Positions 6,394 to 9,985 of a DNA stretch of 9,985 nucleotides are shown piece after piece. The stretch spans positions 1 through 9,985 of the forward strand of contig JANWIU010000007.1 of NCBI GenBank assembly GCA_025449725.1. Reading direction: 5' to 3'. A program made the position numbers and the translations under genes. Each line of letters opens with the position of its first letter. Position 1 is the stretch's first letter. The notes under the pieces are model-generated. The model was not told where the DNA came from and did not search any database. It was given only the letters and a program-made list of their open reading frames with translations. The stretch is from Pseudobdellovibrio sp. Lineage in GTDB: Bacteria; Bdellovibrionota; Bdellovibrionia; Bdellovibrionales; Bdellovibrionaceae.

Positions 6394-7622
6394 GTCGGAA
6401 CCTGTTCGCTTTGCTTGCGCGGCCTTAATATTTCAAGCCCCGGCAGCTTTTCACCTTGCAGATATTCAAGGCTGGCACCGCCACCCGTTGAAATGTGAGT
6501 CATCTTGTTAGCGTATCCTGAAGCTTCCGCTGCCGCAGCAGAGTCGCCGCCGCCAACGATTTTTAAGGCATTGGATTCAGCAAGCACTTTTGCAATCGCA
6601 AAGGTGCCTTCGCAGAAAGCTTTGTTTTCAAAAACGCCCATTGGACCGTTCCAAAAAACGGTCGCAGCATTTTGTAAAGCAGTAGAATAATTTTTTACAG
6701 TTTTTGGACCAATATCGAGGCCCATGTAGTTCTCTTCAATAACTGCTGAAGTCGTTATTTTTTTATTTTCTACGTTGCCGAACTCCGTTGAAACAACATG
6801 ATCTACCGGCAACAGTAATGTTTTATCGCGAGCTTCAATACGTTGAATCATTTCTTTTGCGTATTTTACTTTATCAGTCTCAACTAATGACTTTCCAACC
6901 GGAATATTTTGCGCTTTCAGGAAGGTGTAAGCCATTGCACCGCCGATAATAAAACCATCAACCAGGTTCATCAGCTTTTCAATAACTTCGATTTTGTCAG
7001 AAATCTTAGCGCCACCCAGTATCGCGAAGTAAGGCTTTTTAGGTTTATCAGTCAGGCTGTCCAGCATTTTGATTTCTTTTTCGATCAAAAAGCCGATGCC
7101 TTTTTTTTGCATTATTTCAGGAAACGCATGAATGCTGGCATGAGCACGGTGGCTGGCACCGAACGCGTCGTTAATATAAATGTCACTGTAGCTGGCCCAC
7201 TGCTGCGCCAGTTGTGGGCTGTTTTCAGTTTCGCCTTGGTCAAAGCGCAGGTTTTCAAGAAGGATAATCTGATTTTTCATGTTGCCGTAAAGAATGTGTT
7301 TTACACCTTCAGAACTAGGTTCTTCCATCAACACGACTTCACGATTTAAAAGTTCGGTGAGGCGCTTTGCTACCGGCTCCAGTGAATATTTTTTGTCGTC
7401 AGCAGACTTTGGACGGCCCAAGTGAGATGCCACGATCAGTTTAGCACCTTTTTCAAGACAGTAATTGATCGTAGGCAAGCTTGCCGTAATACGTGTTTCG
7501 TCTGTGATTTTTGTACCCTCTAACGGTACATTTAAATCCAGTCGTAAAAACACGGTCTTCCCTTCGAGTTCGAAGTCCCTAACAGTTTTAATCCCTTTTA
7601 ATCCGGCAGATGTAACAGACAT
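6390..7622 (-). CDS. pgk: Phosphoglycerate kinase
   Basis: Transfers phosphate between 1,3-bisphosphoglycerate and ADP, producing ATP in glycolysis. At 410 residues it is slightly longer than the usual 390-400, with about eight extra residues at the N-terminus and a short polar tail (RPRKQSEQVPT, 400-410). Landmarks: RLDLNVPL (27-34), SHLGRP (66-71), LENLRF (122-127), NDAFGASHRAHAS (151-163) for the sugar-phosphate site in the N-domain; GGAKISDK (203-210), WNGPMGVFE (324-332), GGGDS (357-361) and STGGGAS (378-384) for nucleotide binding in the C-domain. The ATG at 7622 has AAGGA (7631-7635) eight bases upstream, supporting the longer N-terminus. It lies 19 bases after gap and overlaps tpiA by four bases, as expected for an operon of sequential enzymes. 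Confidence 0.97.
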   Translation of the reverse strand: MSVTSAGLKGIKTVRDFELEGKTVFLRLDLNVPLEGTKITDETRITASLPTINYCLEKGAKLIVASHLGRPKSADDKKYSLEPVAKRLTELLNREVVLMEEPSSEGVKHILYGNMKNQIILLENLRFDQGETENSPQLAQQWASYSDIYINDAFGASHRAHASIHAFPEIMQKKGIGFLIEKEIKMLDSLTDKPKKPYFAILGGAKISDKIEVIEKLMNLVDGFIIGGAMAYTFLKAQNIPVGKSLVETDKVKYAKEMIQRIEARDKTLLLPVDHVVSTEFGNVENKKITTSAVIEENYMGLDIGPKTVKNYSTALQNAATVFWNGPMGVFENKAFCEGTFAIAKVLAESNALKIVGGGDSAAAAEASGYANKMTHISTGGGASLEYLQGEKLPGLEILRPRKQSEQVPT

Positions 7623-7641
7623 GATAACAATCCTTTTTTAA

Positions 7642-8640
7642 TTACTTACCGGACATGTATAAAGCCATATCCACCATGCGGTTTGAAAATCCGCACTCAT
7701 TATCGTACCAAGAAAGAACCTTTACAGTTTTTCCCTGAATAACCATTGTTGTTTTTGCATCAACTATTGAAGAATGCGGGTTTCCGTTAAAATCAACGCT
7801 TACCAGTTCTTTTTCTTCAACCGCCAAGACACCCTTTAAAGGCCCGTTTGCAGCCGCTCTTAAAGCGTCATTGATAGCAGAAACTGACGTTTCTTTTTTT
7901 GCTGTAAATGTGAAATCTACTAAGCTGACGTTTGGAGTCGGCACACGTACCGATAACCCGTCAATTTTACCTTTAAGTTCCGGTAATACTAAGCCAACTG
8001 CTTTGGCAGCTCCTGTAGTTGTCGGAATCATTGAAACCGCGGCACTGCGCGCACGGCGAAGATCTTTATGAGAAGCATCCAAAATTCTTTGATCGTTAGT
8101 ATACGAGTGAATCGTCATCATGGTGCCGCTTTCGATTCCGACAGCGTCATTTAAAACTTTTGCAAGCGGAGCCAGGCAGTTCGTTGTGCAAGAAGCGTTT
8201 GATACGAAGGTGTGTTTTCCTGCATCATAAGCTGTGTGATTGATTCCGTAAACCACTGTAAGGTCCACGCCATCAGCGGGAGCCGAGATCATCACTTTTT
8301 TTGCGCCGGCGGTAATATGCTTTTGATAATCATCCTTACCTTTTAAAGCACCGGTACATTCCATAACCAGTTCAGCACCCCATGCCTTCCATGGAATTTG
8401 AGCCGGATCTTTAGATTGAGAGACCGGAATTTTTTTACCGTTTACGATCAGATTTTTTTCATCGTGACTAACGTCAGCCCCGTAAATTCCATGAGCTGAA
8501 TCGTACTTTAACAAATGCGCTAGGCCTTCAACGCTATCCAGAGTGTTGATACCAACGATATCAAGTTTTTCAAAACCAGCGCGAAAAAAAATACGTCCGA
8601 TACGACCAAAACCATTAATTCCAACTTTAACTTTAGACAT
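7642..8640 (-). CDS. gap: Glyceraldehyde-3-phosphate dehydrogenase, type I, with NADP-like cofactor residues
   Basis: Oxidises and phosphorylates glyceraldehyde 3-phosphate to 1,3-bisphosphoglycerate, or runs in reverse for gluconeogenesis. 332 residues, normal for the family. The dinucleotide fold opens with GINGFGRIGR (7-16); the catalytic Cys151 lies in SNASCTTNC (147-155) and His178 in TIHSYTNDQ (176-184); the substrate phosphate region is at 206-213 (PTTTGAAK), and the C-terminal WYDNECGFS (311-319) is intact. Two positions are notable: the usual NAD-selecting Asp after the second strand is Thr33 (INTLDS), and the Leu-Pro pair common in NAD enzymes is Ala189-Ser190 (LDASHKDLRRAR). Both resemble NADP-using forms. 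The start has AAAGGGA at 8648-8654, seven bases upstream. It is first of three consecutive pathway genes, 19 bases after tatD. Confidence 0.97.
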   Translation of the reverse strand: MSKVKVGINGFGRIGRIFFRAGFEKLDIVGINTLDSVEGLAHLLKYDSAHGIYGADVSHDEKNLIVNGKKIPVSQSKDPAQIPWKAWGAELVMECTGALKGKDDYQKHITAGAKKVMISAPADGVDLTVVYGINHTAYDAGKHTFVSNASCTTNCLAPLAKVLNDAVGIESGTMMTIHSYTNDQRILDASHKDLRRARSAAVSMIPTTTGAAKAVGLVLPELKGKIDGLSVRVPTPNVSLVDFTFTAKKETSVSAINDALRAAANGPLKGVLAVEEKELVSVDFNGNPHSSIVDAKTTMVIQGKTVKVLSWYDNECGFSNRMVDMALYMSGK

Positions 8641-8659
8641 TTTGAGGTCCCTTTCCTTA

Positions 8660-9436
8660 CTATTGCACTAATTTAAAAAATAATTTCTCAGCGTTTTTTT
8701 TAGTTTGTTCACTTAAAGTTTGCAAGCTTACATTCTTCAGATCTGCAACAACTTGCGCCGTATGTACGACGTAGGCAGATGTGTTGCTTTTGCCTCTCAT
8801 AGGGACTGGTGCCAAAAACGGAGCGTCCGTTTCGACGTGCAGACGGTCCAAAGGCACGACATCTCTCACAATGCTTCTCAGCGAATCCGCATTTTTAAAA
8901 GTTACGACACCTGAAATGGAAATGTTGTAGCCCAAATTCAGCGCTTCACGTGCTAAAAATTCAGTGCCTGTGAAGCAATGAATAATCCCTTTCACGCGGC
9001 CTTCGAACTCGTTCAGAAGTTTGACGGTGTCTTCTTCAGCATCACGGGTGTGAATTTCGACCGGCAGGCCCACATCGGCAGCAATTTGCAGTTGCTCTCT
9101 GAAGGCAACCAATTGCTCTTCTTTTGGAGACTGATTGTAGTAATAATCCAGCCCGATCTCACCTATGGCAACAACGCGCGGATGCGAGGCATTCTTCCGC
9201 AGAAATTCACCCACCTCAGCATTGTACTTAACACCGTCATGCGGGTGCACGCCGATCGTACAAAAAACATGAGGTGCATACTTTTCTGAAAGTTCAATGA
9301 CCAATGGCAAATCCGCCGGTTCCGTTCCGATGGTGATGAGCCGTTTTACACCGGCATCTTGTGCCTGGCGAAGTGCAACTTCCGGCCCGCCTTCTAAGCG
9401 GTCTAAATGAGTGTGTACATCAATCCATTCGAGCAT
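8660..9436 (-). CDS. tatD: TatD family metal-dependent hydrolase (DNase)
   Basis: A TIM-barrel amidohydrolase-superfamily protein of the TatD/YcfH group; characterised members are metal-dependent 3'-5' exonucleases linked to DNA repair or degradation, but the native substrate of this one is not shown by sequence. 258 residues, the usual size. All expected metal ligands are present: His8 and His10 in DVHTHLD, Glu93 in GEIGLDYY (92-99), His129 in EIHTRDA (127-133), His153 in IHCFTG (152-157), and Asp204 in ETDAPFLAP (202-210). The ATG at 9436 lies inside the end of holB (17-base overlap), with AAAGGTG at 9441-9447 as ribosome-binding site. The holB-tatD order is common in bacteria and supports both calls. 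The E. coli ycfH paralogue is also next to holB, so the symbol ycfH would be equally apt. Confidence 0.92.
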   Translation of the reverse strand: MLEWIDVHTHLDRLEGGPEVALRQAQDAGVKRLITIGTEPADLPLVIELSEKYAPHVFCTIGVHPHDGVKYNAEVGEFLRKNASHPRVVAIGEIGLDYYYNQSPKEEQLVAFREQLQIAADVGLPVEIHTRDAEEDTVKLLNEFEGRVKGIIHCFTGTEFLAREALNLGYNISISGVVTFKNADSLRSIVRDVVPLDRLHVETDAPFLAPVPMRGKSNTSAYVVHTAQVVADLKNVSLQTLSEQTKKNAEKLFFKLVQ

Positions 9437-9985
9437 ACTTCACCTTTAGGCTATCAAAGACCAATGACGAATTAAGATTTCCGTTAATATCCCGGGAAGC
9501 CTGAACAAGTTCGGCTGAAAATTTCAAAAGTTTTTTTGAAGACAACTCGCTTAATTTTTTTAGCAAATCGCCCTGGTCAGGGTTCAAAATAAATTTTGAA
9601 CTTCCAGTTTGTACAACAAGAGCATCTCTTACCAACTGCAGCCAGCACTTCACGACGAACAAAGGCCATTGCCGGTCTTCCTTCATGGCTCCGCGCCATT
9701 CGTTGAAAAGCAAAAACTCATCATTAAAACAAAATTGTTCAAAAAGCTCGAGTGCTTCCTGTCTTTCCCCTAAGCCCTGCTTGCTGGTTAAAATTTCCAG
9801 TTCGGTCAACTGGCCGCGCGAGCTTCTATAGGCCCAATCGGGTAGATTAGGTTTTAATGTTCTGAGATGATCATACTCAAGTGAATAAAATCGCACGACC
9901 TGAACGCGCGAACGAATTGTGGGAAGCAGTTGTTCAATTTCGGGTGCGATCAAAACAAAAAATACATTTTCAGATGGCTCTTCCA
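9420..9985 (-). CDS. holB: DNA polymerase III delta-prime subunit (partial, N-terminus beyond right edge)
   Basis: Clamp-loader subunit that helps load the sliding clamp on DNA. The frame is open from the right edge to a TGA at 9420-9422, giving about 187 residues, roughly the C-terminal half or more of a 320-340 residue protein; the first Met-like codon inside (TTG near 9953) is not the true start. The visible beginning reads LEEPSENVFFVLIAPE, then LLPTIRSRVQVV, the AAA+ segment equivalent to LLKTLEEPP...LLPTIRSRCQ. The SRC motif is kept as Ser-Arg but its Cys is Val. The remainder would be the helical lid and collar domain, which is weakly conserved. DnaX is an alternative for the AAA+ motif, but the short C-terminus and the tatD neighbour favour holB. 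Confidence 0.88.
   Translation of the reverse strand, partial: EEPSENVFFVLIAPEIEQLLPTIRSRVQVVRFYSLEYDHLRTLKPNLPDWAYRSSRGQLTELEILTSKQGLGERQEALELFEQFCFNDEFLLFNEWRGAMKEDRQWPLFVVKCWLQLVRDALVVQTGSSKFILNPDQGDLLKKLSELSSKKLLKFSAELVQASRDINGNLNSSLVFDSLKVKYARMD

Noticed and set aside
6909..7349. 146-residue plus-strand open frame
   Set aside because: It lies wholly antisense inside pgk, has no recognisable domain or ribosome-binding site, and the composition is that of a reversed conserved gene.
8978..9289. 103-residue plus-strand open frame
   Set aside because: Antisense to the conserved core of tatD, including metal-ligand codons; a shadow frame.
9420..9953. Complete small gene starting at the TTG near 9953
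   Set aside because: The frame continues to the window edge with LEEPSENVFF, which matches the clamp-loader AAA+ region, so this is the tail of holB rather than a separate gene.

Overview
The window holds ordinary bacterial chromosome with one unusual gene pair. Coding density is very high: the two longest non-coding gaps are about 70 and 66 bases. I see no tRNA, rRNA, CRISPR array, insertion sequence or prophage gene. Base composition looks moderately AT-leaning throughout, with no obvious island. The proteins are Gram-negative in type. Short genes, tight spacing and the overall look of the proteins make me lean towards a Bdellovibrionota or delta-proteobacteria-like organism. That placement is an impression from sequence style, not a demonstrated assignment.

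Layout from left to right. On the minus strand, positions 1-566 are the start and middle of cmk (cytidylate kinase, C-terminus off the left edge). Just upstream of it is hisC (591-1712), so transcription runs hisC then cmk. On the plus strand, diverging from hisC, two genes overlap by four bases (1783-3093 and 3090-4334). They look like strongly diverged, shortened relatives of the A and B subunits of the hydantoinase/oxoprolinase/acetone carboxylase family, with the usual nucleotide- and metal-binding motifs missing. A short convergent gap with two hairpins (4335-4400) follows. The rest is a minus-strand run read from right to left: holB (C-terminal part only), tatD, gap, pgk, tpiA and ilvA.

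How they work together: gap, pgk and tpiA are consecutive triose-phosphate enzymes of glycolysis/gluconeogenesis and sit in a compact operon. They follow holB (clamp-loader delta-prime subunit) and tatD (metal-dependent DNase family) and precede ilvA (threonine ammonia-lyase with a C-terminal ACT domain). A hairpin that includes the tpiA stop codon separates tpiA from ilvA. HisC provides the transamination step of histidine (or aromatic amino acid) synthesis, and Cmk recycles CMP/dCMP.

The points most worth following are the hydantoinase-like pair that has lost its catalytic signatures yet stays intact and translationally coupled, and a GAPDH whose two cofactor-selecting positions both look NADP-type rather than NAD-type.
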